Source: Rhodococcus sp. SGAir0479
GTDB lineage: Bacteria; Actinomycetota; Actinomycetes; Mycobacteriales; Mycobacteriaceae
Direction of reading: 5' to 3'
NCBI RefSeq assembly: GCF_005484805.1
Contig: NZ_CP039432.1
Span: 930,001 to 994,000, forward strand
Length of the DNA: 64,000 nucleotides
Shown: positions 8,456-17,411 of the stretch, piece by piece
Numbering within the stretch: the stretch's first letter is position 1
Layout of the letters: each line of letters begins with the position of its first letter
Translations under genes and position numbers: made by a program
Notes under the pieces: model-generated
Seen by the model: the letters and a program-made list of their open reading frames with translations, nothing else
Told to the model about the DNA's origin: nothing
Databases searched by the model: none

Positions 8456-11257
8456 ATGCTGCACGGGCTCTGGTCGCCGGGCGCGGGCCTCATGCTCTGG
8501 CGGGGCCCGCACGCCGAGCTGCCCGAGCTGCCCGAGCCCCTCGCCCGGGTCCTGCGGCGGCGCTTCCGGCGGCACCACACGGTGCAGGTCCCGGACGCGG
8601 TGGGAGTGCGGCCCGAGCGGGTCCCGGTCCTCGCGCTCGCGCCGCCCGAGGCCGCCGACGTGCTGCTCGCGGTCCCCGACGACGCACCCGGTATCGCGGG
8701 CGACCTGCGTTACCTGGCGCACGTCGCCCGCGGCGTCGAACGATGGGCGCGGGCCGGACGCGTCGTGCCCGAGCTGTACCGGGCCGAGGGGCACTGGTGG
8801 CCGCGGTGGCGGTTGCTCGGCGGGGAACGGCAGCGGGCGTGGCTGGCCGAGCTGGCCGCTGCGATGCCACCGGTGCAGCGGTACGAGGGCACGCCGCGGG
8901 AAGTCCTCGACGATTTCGTGGCCGAGCTGACCGACGCCGTCGTTCGTGATCTGCTCGGCGACCGGGACGCCGCCCACCCGTTGCTGCGCGCGCTGCTGCG
9001 CGGTGAGCCGTACGACGGCGGCAACCACAAGATGGCCACCGGTCTCGACGCGTGGCGCGAGAGTCTCACCGTCGACGAACCGGAACTGGTGCTGCGGCTA
9101 CTCGAGCCGGAGGGCGACGAGGAGGCCGATCTCGCCGACGACGCGCTGTGGCGCCTGCAGGTGTGTCTGCGTACCGAGGGGGAGGCGCCCACCCCGATCC
9201 TGTTGCACCGCACGGAGGCCCGGCTGCTCGAGATCGGGGTCCGGAAGCTGGGGGCCGCCGTCGCCGCCTATCCGCGGCTGCGGGACCTGCCCACCGATCC
9301 GGACAGCCTCGATCTGCTGCTGCCGACCGCGGTGGTGACCGACCTGGTGCTGCACGGGGCGCGTGCGTTGCAGCACGCCGGGATCGCGCTGCTGCTGCCG
9401 CGCGCGTGGGCGGCGGTGTCGCCGTCGCTGCGGGTACGGGTGTCGTCGCCGCCGGTCCCCGCGGCCGCCGAGGACCGGGCGGTCGGCATGAACGAGATCG
9501 TCGGCTACGACTGGGAACTGGCGCTCGGGGACGCCGTCCTCACCCCCGACGAGCTGACCCGTCTCGCCGACACCAAGGGCGACCTGATCCGGTTGCGCGG
9601 ACAGTGGGTGCAGGCCGACGCCGCCGTCCTGGCGCAAGCGGCGCGCTATGTGACGCAACGCAATTCCGAGGAGGAGGGCACACTCGGCGGTCTGCTGGCG
9701 CAGCTCACCGAGGCCGAGCGGCCCCCGGTGCCGGTCGAGGACGTGCAGGCCTCCGGCTGGGTGGGCACGCTGCTCGACGGCACCCTCGAGCCCACCCCGG
9801 TGCCCCCGCCGCCGGGACTGCGGGCGGAGTTGCGGCACTACCAGCAGCGCGGCCTGGACTGGCTGGCGTTCATGAGCGAGACCGGTCTGGGAGCGGTGCT
9901 CGCCGACGACATGGGACTCGGCAAGACCCTGCAGCTGCTGGCGCTGCTGGCGCACGAACGTGCCGACACCCCGACGCTGCTGGTGTGCCCGATGTCGGTG
10001 GTGGGCAACTGGCAACGCGAGGCCGCCCGGTTCGTGCCCGACCTGCGAGTGCACGTCCACCACGGCGCGGACCGCAGTCGCGGCGACGACCTCACCGCCG
10101 CGGTCCGGGAAAGCGACCTGGTCGTCACCACGTACTCGCTGCTGGCGCGTGACGTCGAGGCGTTGGGCGCGCAGTCGTGGCGGCGGGTGGTGCTCGACGA
10201 GGCGCAGCACATCAAGAACGCCGCGACCGCGCAGGCCCGCGCGGCCCGCGCGATTCCCGCCGAGCACCGCGTCGCGCTGACCGGGACGCCGGTGGAGAAC
10301 CGGCTCGACGAGCTGCGGTCCATCCTCGACTTCGTCAATCGCGGAATGCTCGGCAGCCCACAGGCTTTCCGCGCCCGGTTCGCCGTGCCCATCGAGCGCG
10401 AGCACGACGAGGCCGCGATCACCCGGCTACGGGCGGTGACGTCGCCGTTCATCCTGCGGCGCGTCAAGACCGATCCGGCCGTGATCTCCGACCTGCCCGA
10501 GAAGCAGGAGATGACGATGCGCGCGAACCTGACCGTCGAGCAGGCCGCGCTGTACCGGGCGGTGGTCGACGACATGTTGAAGAAGATCAAGGACACCGAG
10601 GGCATGCAGCGCAAGGGCGCGGTGCTCTCGGCGCTCACCCGGCTCAAGCAGGTGTGCAACCATCCCGCGCACTTCCTCGGCGACGGGTCCGGCGTGCTGC
10701 GACGCGGGCGGCACCGCTCCGGCAAGCTCGGGCTGGTGGAGGACATCCTCGAGTCGGTGACCGCCGACGGGGAACGGGCCCTGCTGTTCACCCAGTTCCG
10801 GGAGTTCGGTGAGCTGGTCGTGCCGTACCTCGAGGAGCGGTTCGGTACCGACGTGCCGTTCCTGCACGGCGGTGTCCCCAAGGCCCGCCGGGACCGGATG
10901 GTGGAGCGGTTCCAGGGTCCGGACGGTCCGCCGATCATGCTGCTGTCGCTCAAGGCCGGCGGCACCGGTCTGAACCTGACCGCCGCCAACCACGTCGTGC
11001 ATCTGGATCGGTGGTGGAACCCGGCGGTCGAGAACCAGGCCACCGACCGGGCCTTCCGGATCGGGCAACGCCGTGACGTGCAGGTCCGCAAGCTCGTGTG
11101 CGTCGGCACCCTCGAGGAGCGGATCGATGCGATGATCTCCGACAAGCAGGAACTCGCGGACCTCGCGATCGGCACCGGGGAGCGGTGGATCACCGAGATG
11201 GACACCGACCAGCTGCACGATCTGCTGACCCTCGGCGACGAGGCGGTGGGCGAATGA
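8456..11257 (+). CDS. SNF2/HelZ-family DEAD/DEAH ATPase
   Basis: A 933-residue Swi2/Snf2-type ATPase resembling mycobacterial HelZ. The N-terminal half (1-480) is the bacterial SNF2-associated region. The motor has Walker A DDMGLGKTLQ (about 485), the DEAH-box variant DEAQHIKN (about 580), GTPVENRLDEL, and helicase C motifs LLSLKAGGTGLNLTAANHVVHLDRWWNP and ATDRAFRIGQ. The start is set at MLHGLWSPG because HelZ homologues begin with this motif. An ATG at 8447 is also possible, but the roughly 300 residues upstream overlap other genes. It ends in an ATGA overlap with a SWIM-domain gene, a recurring pairing in bacteria. It probably remodels protein-DNA or RNA complexes; the true substrate is unknown. 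Confidence 0.85.
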   Translation: MLHGLWSPGAGLMLWRGPHAELPELPEPLARVLRRRFRRHHTVQVPDAVGVRPERVPVLALAPPEAADVLLAVPDDAPGIAGDLRYLAHVARGVERWARAGRVVPELYRAEGHWWPRWRLLGGERQRAWLAELAAAMPPVQRYEGTPREVLDDFVAELTDAVVRDLLGDRDAAHPLLRALLRGEPYDGGNHKMATGLDAWRESLTVDEPELVLRLLEPEGDEEADLADDALWRLQVCLRTEGEAPTPILLHRTEARLLEIGVRKLGAAVAAYPRLRDLPTDPDSLDLLLPTAVVTDLVLHGARALQHAGIALLLPRAWAAVSPSLRVRVSSPPVPAAAEDRAVGMNEIVGYDWELALGDAVLTPDELTRLADTKGDLIRLRGQWVQADAAVLAQAARYVTQRNSEEEGTLGGLLAQLTEAERPPVPVEDVQASGWVGTLLDGTLEPTPVPPPPGLRAELRHYQQRGLDWLAFMSETGLGAVLADDMGLGKTLQLLALLAHERADTPTLLVCPMSVVGNWQREAARFVPDLRVHVHHGADRSRGDDLTAAVRESDLVVTTYSLLARDVEALGAQSWRRVVLDEAQHIKNAATAQARAARAIPAEHRVALTGTPVENRLDELRSILDFVNRGMLGSPQAFRARFAVPIEREHDEAAITRLRAVTSPFILRRVKTDPAVISDLPEKQEMTMRANLTVEQAALYRAVVDDMLKKIKDTEGMQRKGAVLSALTRLKQVCNHPAHFLGDGSGVLRRGRHRSGKLGLVEDILESVTADGERALLFTQFREFGELVVPYLEERFGTDVPFLHGGVPKARRDRMVERFQGPDGPPIMLLSLKAGGTGLNLTAANHVVHLDRWWNPAVENQATDRAFRIGQRRDVQVRKLVCVGTLEERIDAMISDKQELADLAIGTGERWITEMDTDQLHDLLTLGDEAVGE

Positions 11258-12057
11258 GTCCGCAGCGCGGCCGGCCGGATTTCAGCACGTTCGGCAAACG
11301 GCACCCCGTGGTCGGTGGTGTGGAGGCGTCGTCCAAACGCGGCGCGTTCGCGCGCGGCTGGTGGGGGCGTGCGTTGATCGACGCGCTCGAGCAGGTGGGC
11401 GACACCGGCCGGCTCAGCAGGGGCCGCACGTACGCCCGCGGCGGCCAGGTGGTCGCGCTGCACATCGCGCCCGGCCGCGTCACCGGTGAGGTGCAGGGCA
11501 GCCAGCCCGCGCCGTTCACCGCGGAGCTGACCGTGGGCACGCTGGACGACGAGCACACCGCCGAACTGGTCGAGAAGATCCGCGCCACCCCGGGCACCCT
11601 GGCCGCGCTCGCTGCCGGCGCCGTGCCGCAGGAGTTGGCGCCGATGCTGCTCCCGGACGGCGGCCGGGAACTGGACTTCGACTGCACGTGCCCCGATCCC
11701 GGCTGGCCCTGCAAGCACGTCGCCGCGGTGGCCTACCTGCTGGCCGAGCGCGTCGACCGCGAGCCGCTGACGATGCTGACCGTGCGGGGCCTCGACCTGG
11801 ACGCGCTGATGCGCGCGGTCGGCGGAGACGAGGACGATTCCGGCCCCGCCGCCGGCGACGACCACTTCGGCGACCGTGCCCGCTACGAGCAGTTGCCCCA
11901 GGTCGACTTCGTCGCCGCCCCGGACGATCTCGACGCGCTGCTGCTGCGCAAGGTGCTGCGCGCGGGCGCCGAGGACGAGTCGGACGTGGCGCAGGCTCTG
12001 CGCGATCTCGACGAGTGCTACCGCGCGCTGGGGAGCGGTTACCGGCGGCGACGTTGA
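11254..12057 (+). CDS. SWIM zinc-finger protein, partner of the SNF2 ATPase
   Basis: A 267-residue protein with a SWIM zinc finger (CxCx(n)CxH) at about residues 148-163: FDCTCPDPGWPCKHVAAVAY. The N-terminal 140 residues are typical of actinobacterial SWIM proteins (FARGWWGRALIDALE, SRGRTYARGGQV). The C-terminus is acidic and then helical. The ATG at 11254 overlaps the helicase stop by 4 bp, implying translational coupling and probably a physical complex. SWIM domains bind nucleic acid or protein; no biochemical role is established for this pair. Confidence 0.85.
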   Translation: MSPQRGRPDFSTFGKRHPVVGGVEASSKRGAFARGWWGRALIDALEQVGDTGRLSRGRTYARGGQVVALHIAPGRVTGEVQGSQPAPFTAELTVGTLDDEHTAELVEKIRATPGTLAALAAGAVPQELAPMLLPDGGRELDFDCTCPDPGWPCKHVAAVAYLLAERVDREPLTMLTVRGLDLDALMRAVGGDEDDSGPAAGDDHFGDRARYEQLPQVDFVAAPDDLDALLLRKVLRAGAEDESDVAQALRDLDECYRALGSGYRRRR

Positions 12058-12064
12058 GCGTCGG

Positions 12065-13087
12065 CTACGGCCGCAGGAGGGTCTTGATCGCGCGGCGCTC
12101 GTCCATCGCTCGGTAGCCCTCGGCGGCGTCTTCGAGCGGCAGCGCCAGGTCGAACACCTTGCCCGGGTCGATCTGCCGGTTCCACACGAGATCGATCAGC
12201 TCGGGCAGGAAGCGGCGGACCGGGGCGGGCCCGCCGTGCAGATGCACCGCGGAGAAGAACAGCTCGTTGCCGGGCAGGTTCACGTCGTGCGAGACCCCGA
12301 CGTACCCGACGTGGCCGCCCGCCCGGGTGGACCGGATCGCCTGCATCATCGATTCCTGCGTGCCGACCGCCTCGATCACCCCGTGGGCGCCGAGCCCGCC
12401 GGTGAGTTCCCTGACCCGCTCGATTCCGGCGTCGCCGCGCTCCGCCACGATGTCGGTGGCCCCGAACTCCTCGGCCAGTCGTTGCCGGGATTCGTGCCGG
12501 CTCATCGCGATGATCCGTTTGGCCCCGAGGGTCTTGGCGGCCAGTACACCGAGAAGCCCGACGGCCCCGTCACCGACGACGGCGATGGTCTTGCCCGGCC
12601 CAGCCTCGGCGGCGACCGCCCCGAACCAGCCGGTGCCGAGCACGTCGGACGCGGCCAGCAGGCTCGGCACCAAGCTCTCGTCCGGCAACCCGGGCGTCGG
12701 GACGAGGGTGCCGTCGGCGAGCGGGATCCGGGCGTACTGGGACTGGGTGCCGATCCCGCCGATCGGCACGCTGTGGAAGCACCGGCTCTGGTACCCGGCG
12801 CGGCAGATCTCGCAGGTGTTGTCGGAGGCGAAGAACGATCCGACCACGAACTGCCCGGGTCGGATCGTGCGGACCTCGGCGCCGACCTCCTCGACGATCC
12901 CGACGTATTCGTGTCCCATCACCGCCGGTCCGTGCACGTCCTCGATGCCGCGATACGGCCACAGGTCCGACCCGCACACGCACGTCGCCGTCAACCGGAT
13001 GACGGCGTCGGTCTGCTCGACGACGACCGGATCCTCCCGGTCGACCACCTGCACGTCGCCCGGCGCGTTCAGGACGACACCACGCAT
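12065..13087 (-). CDS. Zinc-dependent alcohol dehydrogenase (MDR family)
   Basis: A 340-residue medium-chain dehydrogenase. The catalytic zinc ligand Cys is in CVCGSDLWPYRG and the proton relay in GHEYVGIVEEVG. The structural zinc loop reads SDNTCEICRAGYQSRC: three of the usual four cysteines are present and an Asp or Asn takes the first place. The Rossmann motif is VVGDGAVGLLGVLAAK. The start is the ATG at 13087 (MRGVVLNAPGDVQVV), with the upstream frame left out. The substrate is unknown; the sequence resembles glutathione-independent formaldehyde- or threonine-dehydrogenase-like enzymes. Confidence 0.82.
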   Translation of the reverse strand: MRGVVLNAPGDVQVVDREDPVVVEQTDAVIRLTATCVCGSDLWPYRGIEDVHGPAVMGHEYVGIVEEVGAEVRTIRPGQFVVGSFFASDNTCEICRAGYQSRCFHSVPIGGIGTQSQYARIPLADGTLVPTPGLPDESLVPSLLAASDVLGTGWFGAVAAEAGPGKTIAVVGDGAVGLLGVLAAKTLGAKRIIAMSRHESRQRLAEEFGATDIVAERGDAGIERVRELTGGLGAHGVIEAVGTQESMMQAIRSTRAGGHVGYVGVSHDVNLPGNELFFSAVHLHGGPAPVRRFLPELIDLVWNRQIDPGKVFDLALPLEDAAEGYRAMDERRAIKTLLRP

Positions 13088-13206
13088 GGTCAGAACCTCC
13101 TCGCGTCTCGTCGGTTCCCGCCGGTCGGATTCCGCCCGCAGGACCACTCGACATCGACCCTACCGAGACGGCGGCAGCGCGACCGGGATCCAGTACCGTC
13201 CCGTCC

Positions 13207-13563
13207 ATGGCCTGGTTGGTGCTCGGCGTGCTGGGGTTCGTCGCGGTGACGGCTGCCGTGGTCGGGCCCCGGCGCGCCCGGCTCCGGCGGGCGCCGGGCT
13301 TCCCCTGGTTCTGGGTGGTCCTTCCCGCCACGGCCGTCGCCGTCGCCGCGGCGGTCGGCGTGTTCGCGTGGCCACAGGCGGTGACCGGCGCGGGCAGCTT
13401 CTGGTGGGATCGCCCCTGGTCGGGACCGTCGACGCTGCAGTTCCTGTCGCACGAGCAGTATCAGCGGCTGGTGACGCTGCGCCGGCTGCGATGGGTGCTG
13501 CCCCCGGCGTCGGTTCTCGGCGTCGCTTCGTGCGTGTGGGCTTGGCGGCAACGCCGCGTGTGA
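13207..13563 (+). CDS. Small membrane protein, unknown function
   Basis: This 118-residue protein has an N-terminal helix (2-20), a second at about 33-53, a soluble loop (FWWDRPWSGPSTLQFLSHEQYQRL) and a C-terminal helix (about 94-112) ending in basic residues. No family is recognised. It sits between the alcohol dehydrogenase (divergent) and an SRPBCC gene 66 bp downstream. Confidence 0.6.
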   Translation: MAWLVLGVLGFVAVTAAVVGPRRARLRRAPGFPWFWVVLPATAVAVAAAVGVFAWPQAVTGAGSFWWDRPWSGPSTLQFLSHEQYQRLVTLRRLRWVLPPASVLGVASCVWAWRQRRV

Positions 13564-13629
13564 GCGGGCCCGTCGCCTAGCATCGCCACGAACACCACCG
13601 TCGATTTCCCGAGCGAACAGGAGCCGTTC

Positions 13630-14127
13630 ATGCGTCTGCGCGACAACCCCACCGTCGAGGTCTCCGAGCATCTGGCGTGCAGCCCCGAGCAGGCGTGGGC
13701 TCTGGTCACCGACATCGAACTGCCCACCCGCACCGACGGCGAACTGCAGCGGGTCGAATGGCTGGACGGCGTAACCGAAGTGGCGGTCGGCGCCCGATTC
13801 CGCGGGTACAACGCCAGCACGCAGATGGGGCAGTGGCACACCGAGCCGGAGATCATCGAGGTCGAGCAGGGGCGGCGCTGGGTGTGGTGTGTGGGCTCGG
13901 TGGACGATCCTGTGGCCGTCTGGGGCTTCGAGGTCGACCCCGACGGTGACGGTGCCGTCGTCCGGCAGTGGGCGAAGGCCGGCACGGGCCGATCCCCGCT
14001 GGCCGAGTTCGTCGAGCTGCACCCCGACAAGGAAGGCGCGATCGTCGCCCACCGGTTGGCGGTGTGGCGCGACGGGATGGCGGCCAACCTCGCGATGCTC
14101 GCGAAGTCGGCCGCCGCACCCGTCTGA
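13630..14127 (+). CDS. SRPBCC-family protein (polyketide cyclase/START-like)
   Basis: A 165-residue single-domain protein that binds a hydrophobic ligand in a helix-grip fold. The N-terminus VEVSEHLACSPEQAWALVTDIE, the central strand GQWHTEPEIIEVEQGRRWVW and the long C-terminal helix are the family's hallmarks. Mycobacteria and rhodococci carry many such proteins of unknown ligand. The start has AGGAG seven nt upstream of the ATG. It converges with the DUF1330 gene 5 bp away. Confidence 0.75.
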   Translation: MRLRDNPTVEVSEHLACSPEQAWALVTDIELPTRTDGELQRVEWLDGVTEVAVGARFRGYNASTQMGQWHTEPEIIEVEQGRRWVWCVGSVDDPVAVWGFEVDPDGDGAVVRQWAKAGTGRSPLAEFVELHPDKEGAIVAHRLAVWRDGMAANLAMLAKSAAAPV

Positions 14128-14132
14128 CGGGC

Positions 14133-14462
14133 CTACGGCGCCGCCGCAATGACGTCGGTCGCCCGGTGGGGGTGGGCGACCTCGTCGACGACGAGCACCG
14201 TGCTGTCGGAGTTCTCGGTGCGCAGGCCCACGATCTTCTGGTAGGCGTCCGAGCGGTACCACTGCAGTGCGCGTGCCCGGTCCGGGAACTCGATGACGAC
14301 GAGGTCTCCCACCCAGTCACCCTCGAGGACGGTCTTCTCGGAGCCGTGCACGACGAAGCGCCCCGCGAACGGTGCGAGCGTGGCGTCGATGCGCTCGAGG
14401 TACTCGACGATGTCGGCACCGAAGTCGACCGAGCGCAGATGGCCGATGGCGAAGGCGGACAT
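14133..14462 (-). CDS. DUF1330 family protein
   Basis: This 109-residue protein has a ferredoxin-like dimeric alpha/beta-barrel fold. FVVHGSEKTVLEGDWVGDLVVIEFPD and ALQWYRSDAYQKI are the DUF1330 signature. The start has a strong GAGGAG about 6 nt upstream. It is followed (in transcription order preceded) by the SnoaL-like gene 27 bp away, so the two probably form an operon. Biochemical function is unknown. Confidence 0.8.
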   Translation of the reverse strand: MSAFAIGHLRSVDFGADIVEYLERIDATLAPFAGRFVVHGSEKTVLEGDWVGDLVVIEFPDRARALQWYRSDAYQKIVGLRTENSDSTVLVVDEVAHPHRATDVIAAAP

Positions 14463-14489
14463 GTTTTCTCCTCGGTGTGATCGGGGTGG

Positions 14490-14855
14490 TCAGGCGGTGG
14501 GCACCTTGTCGAGGAACCCGAGAACGGTGCGCACCTTGCCGCCGGGAGCCCGTTCGAGGACGTCGAAGCCGACGACCAGCGGCTCCGCCCCGGCCGGCCC
14601 GAGTGCCCACGCGAAGCGGGCCTGGTCGTGGTGGGCGTCCACGTCTCCGGCGAGTTCGAAGCGCATGCCCTCGAACTGTTGCTGCACCGCCCCGACGAGG
14701 GCGTTGATCGCGGTGTGCCCCTCGGCGCTGCCGATCGGGTCGACGTAGCGTCCGTCCTCGGCCCACAACTCCGCGACGAGGGCGGCCCGCTTGTCGGCGT
14801 CGGTCTCGTTCCAGGTGTCCAGGTAGTTCCGAACCACGGTGTCGAAGTCGTTCAC
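14490..14855 (-). CDS. NTF2/SnoaL-like protein
   Basis: A 121-residue SnoaL-like cone-shaped protein. The motif LWAEDGRYVDPIGSAEGHTAINALVGAVQQQF is typical. The start is the GTG at 14855, preceded by AAAGGGG. No upstream ATG gives a sensible N-terminus. It is the first gene of a two-gene unit with the DUF1330 protein and is divergent from the MmyB-like regulator, which probably controls it. Substrate unknown. Confidence 0.75.
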   Translation of the reverse strand: MNDFDTVVRNYLDTWNETDADKRAALVAELWAEDGRYVDPIGSAEGHTAINALVGAVQQQFEGMRFELAGDVDAHHDQARFAWALGPAGAEPLVVGFDVLERAPGGKVRTVLGFLDKVPTA

Positions 14856-14930
14856 GGCGAACCCCTTTCGAAGTCGGCCGCCCGGTGCGGCCGTCGGAAA
14901 CGAGCCTGCGCCGTCGGGGTCACCCGGTCG

Positions 14931-14947
14931 ATTACCCCGAAGGTAAT
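14931..14947. promoter_or_regulatory. Candidate operator between the SnoaL-like gene and the MmyB-like regulator
   Basis: An inverted repeat ATTACC-CCGAA-GGTAAT lies between the divergent genes starting at 14855 and 14983. Its A/T-rich arms stand out in this GC-rich gap. MmyB-type regulators usually repress a divergent neighbour, so this is a plausible binding site. Confidence 0.45.
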
Positions 14948-14982
14948 GGGACTCGTTCCCGCCGCGTTCTAGGGTCGAGGGC

Positions 14983-15759
14983 ATGACGCGAGCACAGCAG
15001 TCGGTCGGCGACCAGATCCGGTGGTGGCGTGGACATCGCCGGATGACGCAGCTCGATCTCGCGAACCGCGCCGAGGTCTCGACCCGGCACGTCAGCTTCC
15101 TCGAGACGGGCCGTTCGCGTCCCACCCGCGCGATGCTGCTGCGGCTCGGGGAGCATCTCGACATCCCGCTGCGGGAGCGTAATTCGATGCTGCTCGCGGC
15201 GGGGTTCGCGCCGGCCTACCCGGAACATGCGCTGACCGACGTGCCGATGGCGATCGTCTCCGACGCGATCCGCACCATCCTGGCCGCGCACGCCCCGATG
15301 CCGGCGCTGGTGGTCGACCGGCACTGGCACCTGGTGGACGCCAACGAGACCGTGGCGCTGTTGACCGACGGCGCGGCCGCGTGGCTGCTGGAACCGCCGG
15401 TGAACGTGCTGCGCCTGAGTCTGCATCCGGAGGGCATGGCGCCGCGAATCACCAACCTCGCTCAGTGGCGTGCCCACGTGTTGCACCGGCTCGACCGGCA
15501 GATCGACGCGACCGACGACACCGACCTCCGACGCCTGCGGACCGAGCTCACCGGCTACCCCGGCGGTGTCGACGCCGCCGAGGCGGGGCCGGCGCTGGTG
15601 GTGCCGTTGCGGGTCCGGGTGGGGGAGCGGGAACTGTCGTTCCTCAGCACGACCACCGTGTTCGGCACGCCGCTCGACGTCGCGGTGTCCGAGCTCGCGA
15701 TCGAGACGTTCTTCCCGGCCGACGCGGCGACGGCCGCGTTCCTGGGCACCCGGCAATAG
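14983..15759 (+). CDS. XRE-family regulator with MmyB-like ligand-binding domain
   Basis: This 258-residue regulator has an N-terminal helix-turn-helix (residues 10-63, MTQLDLANRAEVSTRHVSFL). A MmyB-like PAS-type domain follows from about 95 (MPALVVDRHWHLVDANETVALL, then LHPEGMAPRITNLAQW). In characterised relatives this domain binds a fatty acid, and the protein regulates a divergently transcribed short-chain dehydrogenase or similar enzyme. Here the divergent unit is SnoaL-like plus DUF1330. Confidence 0.85.
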   Translation: MTRAQQSVGDQIRWWRGHRRMTQLDLANRAEVSTRHVSFLETGRSRPTRAMLLRLGEHLDIPLRERNSMLLAAGFAPAYPEHALTDVPMAIVSDAIRTILAAHAPMPALVVDRHWHLVDANETVALLTDGAAAWLLEPPVNVLRLSLHPEGMAPRITNLAQWRAHVLHRLDRQIDATDDTDLRRLRTELTGYPGGVDAAEAGPALVVPLRVRVGERELSFLSTTTVFGTPLDVAVSELAIETFFPADAATAAFLGTRQ

Positions 15760-15806
15760 GGCGCGGACCAGGCGCCCTGCCGACCGCCTCTACCGTGGAG
15801 GCTGGC

Positions 15807-17162
15807 ATGCGTGGCGGCGAAGGGACTGCGGTGGGGCTACGGCGACGAGCGACGGCGGTGGTGGGCGTCGCGGCGCTCGCGGCCGCCGCCGTCGCGGGCT
15901 GCGGCAGCTCCACCCGGCAGGGCTCGGACGGCGTCGCGTGGGAGCCGTGCACGGACCTGGCGGCGTATGTCGGCGACCTCGGCGTGGACAGCGCGGTGGT
16001 CGACCGCCTGCAGTGCGCCGTACTCGACGTCCCGCTCGACTACGCCGATCCTGCCGGCCGGACCGTCGAGCTCGCCCTCAGCCGCGTCGTCGGTACGGAT
16101 CCGGCGGCGCCGCCGGTGTTCGTCAACCCCGGCGGCCCGGGAGTCGAGGGGCGCAGTATGGCCGCCACCGTCGCCTCCGAGTTGGGGCTCGGCGCCACCG
16201 TGGTCGGGATCGATCTGCGCGGCACCGGGTACTCGTCGCGCCTCGACTGCACCGGACCGGACGAGCCGGACACCCGTGACGACGCCGGCCTCACGGCGTA
16301 CGCCGACGCGATCGCCGTTGCCAACCGGGACTGCGTCGACGCCGACCCGGCCTTCCTCGCGAGCCTCACGACGGCCACGGCCGCGCGCGATCTCGACACG
16401 GTCCGCCGGGCCCTCGGTCTCGACGTCGTCGACTTCCTCGGGGTGTCGTGGGGCACGGTGCTGGGCGCCGAGCTGCAGACCCGGTACCCGCAGCACCTGC
16501 ACCGCGTCGTCCTCGACAGCATGGACTACACCGGAACATCCGGGGCCGACGCGCTGCGCACCCTCGCGACGGCCGACCCGGACGTCCCGCCGGATCTCCT
16601 GCCCGAGCCCGCCGACCTGGCGGCCCCGGTGGACGGCGGAGCCGCCCCCGACGAGCCCGACGTTCCGCCGGGGGACGCCCCCGGACCCGAGGACGACGAC
16701 GCGCCGCTCGACCCCGACACCGCCGAATTCCTCGAGCGTTCGTTCGACGCGTGGGCCGGTACCGGATACATCTGCAACAGCCTCGACCCGGTGGGCGACG
16801 GCGCCGCCCAGCTCGCGGAGCACCGCGCCCTCAGCACCGAGCTGGGGCGTGACCCGCAGCGGCGCATCGAATTTCCCGCCGATTCCGCCGTGCCGGGGGT
16901 GAGCCTGTGCAGCGGCTGGCCGCTGCCGGCCGAGGGCACGGCCGTCGCGAACACCGGGACGGATCTGCTGATCATCGGGCACCGCGACGAGTACGTCACC
17001 CCGTACGTGTGGGCGCTGGACGCGCGTACCGCCATGGGCGGCCAATTGCTCACGATCGAGGACGGGATCCACGGGTCCACGGTCGGGTCACGCTGCGGCG
17101 CCCTGGTGACGGAGTTTCTCGGTTCCGGCCGGCTCTCGGAGCAGACCTGCGACCCGCACTGA
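15807..17162 (+). CDS. Secreted alpha/beta hydrolase with TAP-like C-terminus (lipoprotein)
   Basis: A 451-residue exported hydrolase of the tripeptidyl-aminopeptidase-like (Streptomyces SlpD/E) family. The signal peptide ends with the lipobox-like AAVAGCGSS (Cys at about 27). FVNPGGPGVEGRS is the oxyanion region. The nucleophile is in FLGVSWGTVLGAE (Ser at about 214), and the TAP-like C-terminal domain has IIGHRDEYVTPY and the catalytic His in DGIHGST. The acidic, Pro-rich segment between about 265 and 300 replaces part of the usual lid. It probably cleaves peptides or esters outside the membrane. Upstream extension of the frame lacks a signal peptide, so the ATG at 15807 is used. Confidence 0.82.
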   Translation: MRGGEGTAVGLRRRATAVVGVAALAAAAVAGCGSSTRQGSDGVAWEPCTDLAAYVGDLGVDSAVVDRLQCAVLDVPLDYADPAGRTVELALSRVVGTDPAAPPVFVNPGGPGVEGRSMAATVASELGLGATVVGIDLRGTGYSSRLDCTGPDEPDTRDDAGLTAYADAIAVANRDCVDADPAFLASLTTATAARDLDTVRRALGLDVVDFLGVSWGTVLGAELQTRYPQHLHRVVLDSMDYTGTSGADALRTLATADPDVPPDLLPEPADLAAPVDGGAAPDEPDVPPGDAPGPEDDDAPLDPDTAEFLERSFDAWAGTGYICNSLDPVGDGAAQLAEHRALSTELGRDPQRRIEFPADSAVPGVSLCSGWPLPAEGTAVANTGTDLLIIGHRDEYVTPYVWALDARTAMGGQLLTIEDGIHGSTVGSRCGALVTEFLGSGRLSEQTCDPH

Positions 17163-17307
17163 CCGTTCGGGCATCGAGCAGCGGTGCGCGCAGGGTGTCC
17201 ATCGGCTGATCTCCGTCCGGGAAGCGATCGCCAGGCGGCAGGAAGGCCGGTCTGTCCGGCGTTTCACCCGGCTACCTGCGGTTCGGGGAAATGGCGGGAT
17301 ACCACCC

Positions 17308-17336
17308 CTGGACTTGCGTGGACATCCAACTATAGG
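17308..17336 (+). promoter_or_regulatory. Predicted promoter of the mmsA operon
   Basis: CTGGAC (17308-17313) and TATAGG (17331-17336) are spaced by exactly 17 bp, about 76 bp upstream of the mmsA ATG. The rest of the 249-bp gap 17163-17411 shows no gene; AAAGGAC near 17395 is the likely ribosome binding site. Confidence 0.5.
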
Positions 17337-17411
17337 ATGAGCGAAGAACGCCGGAGGTGACGCACGTCTCCTCCGGGCTCCGCGACGACCAGCAAAGGAC
17401 GGGTTCGGACA

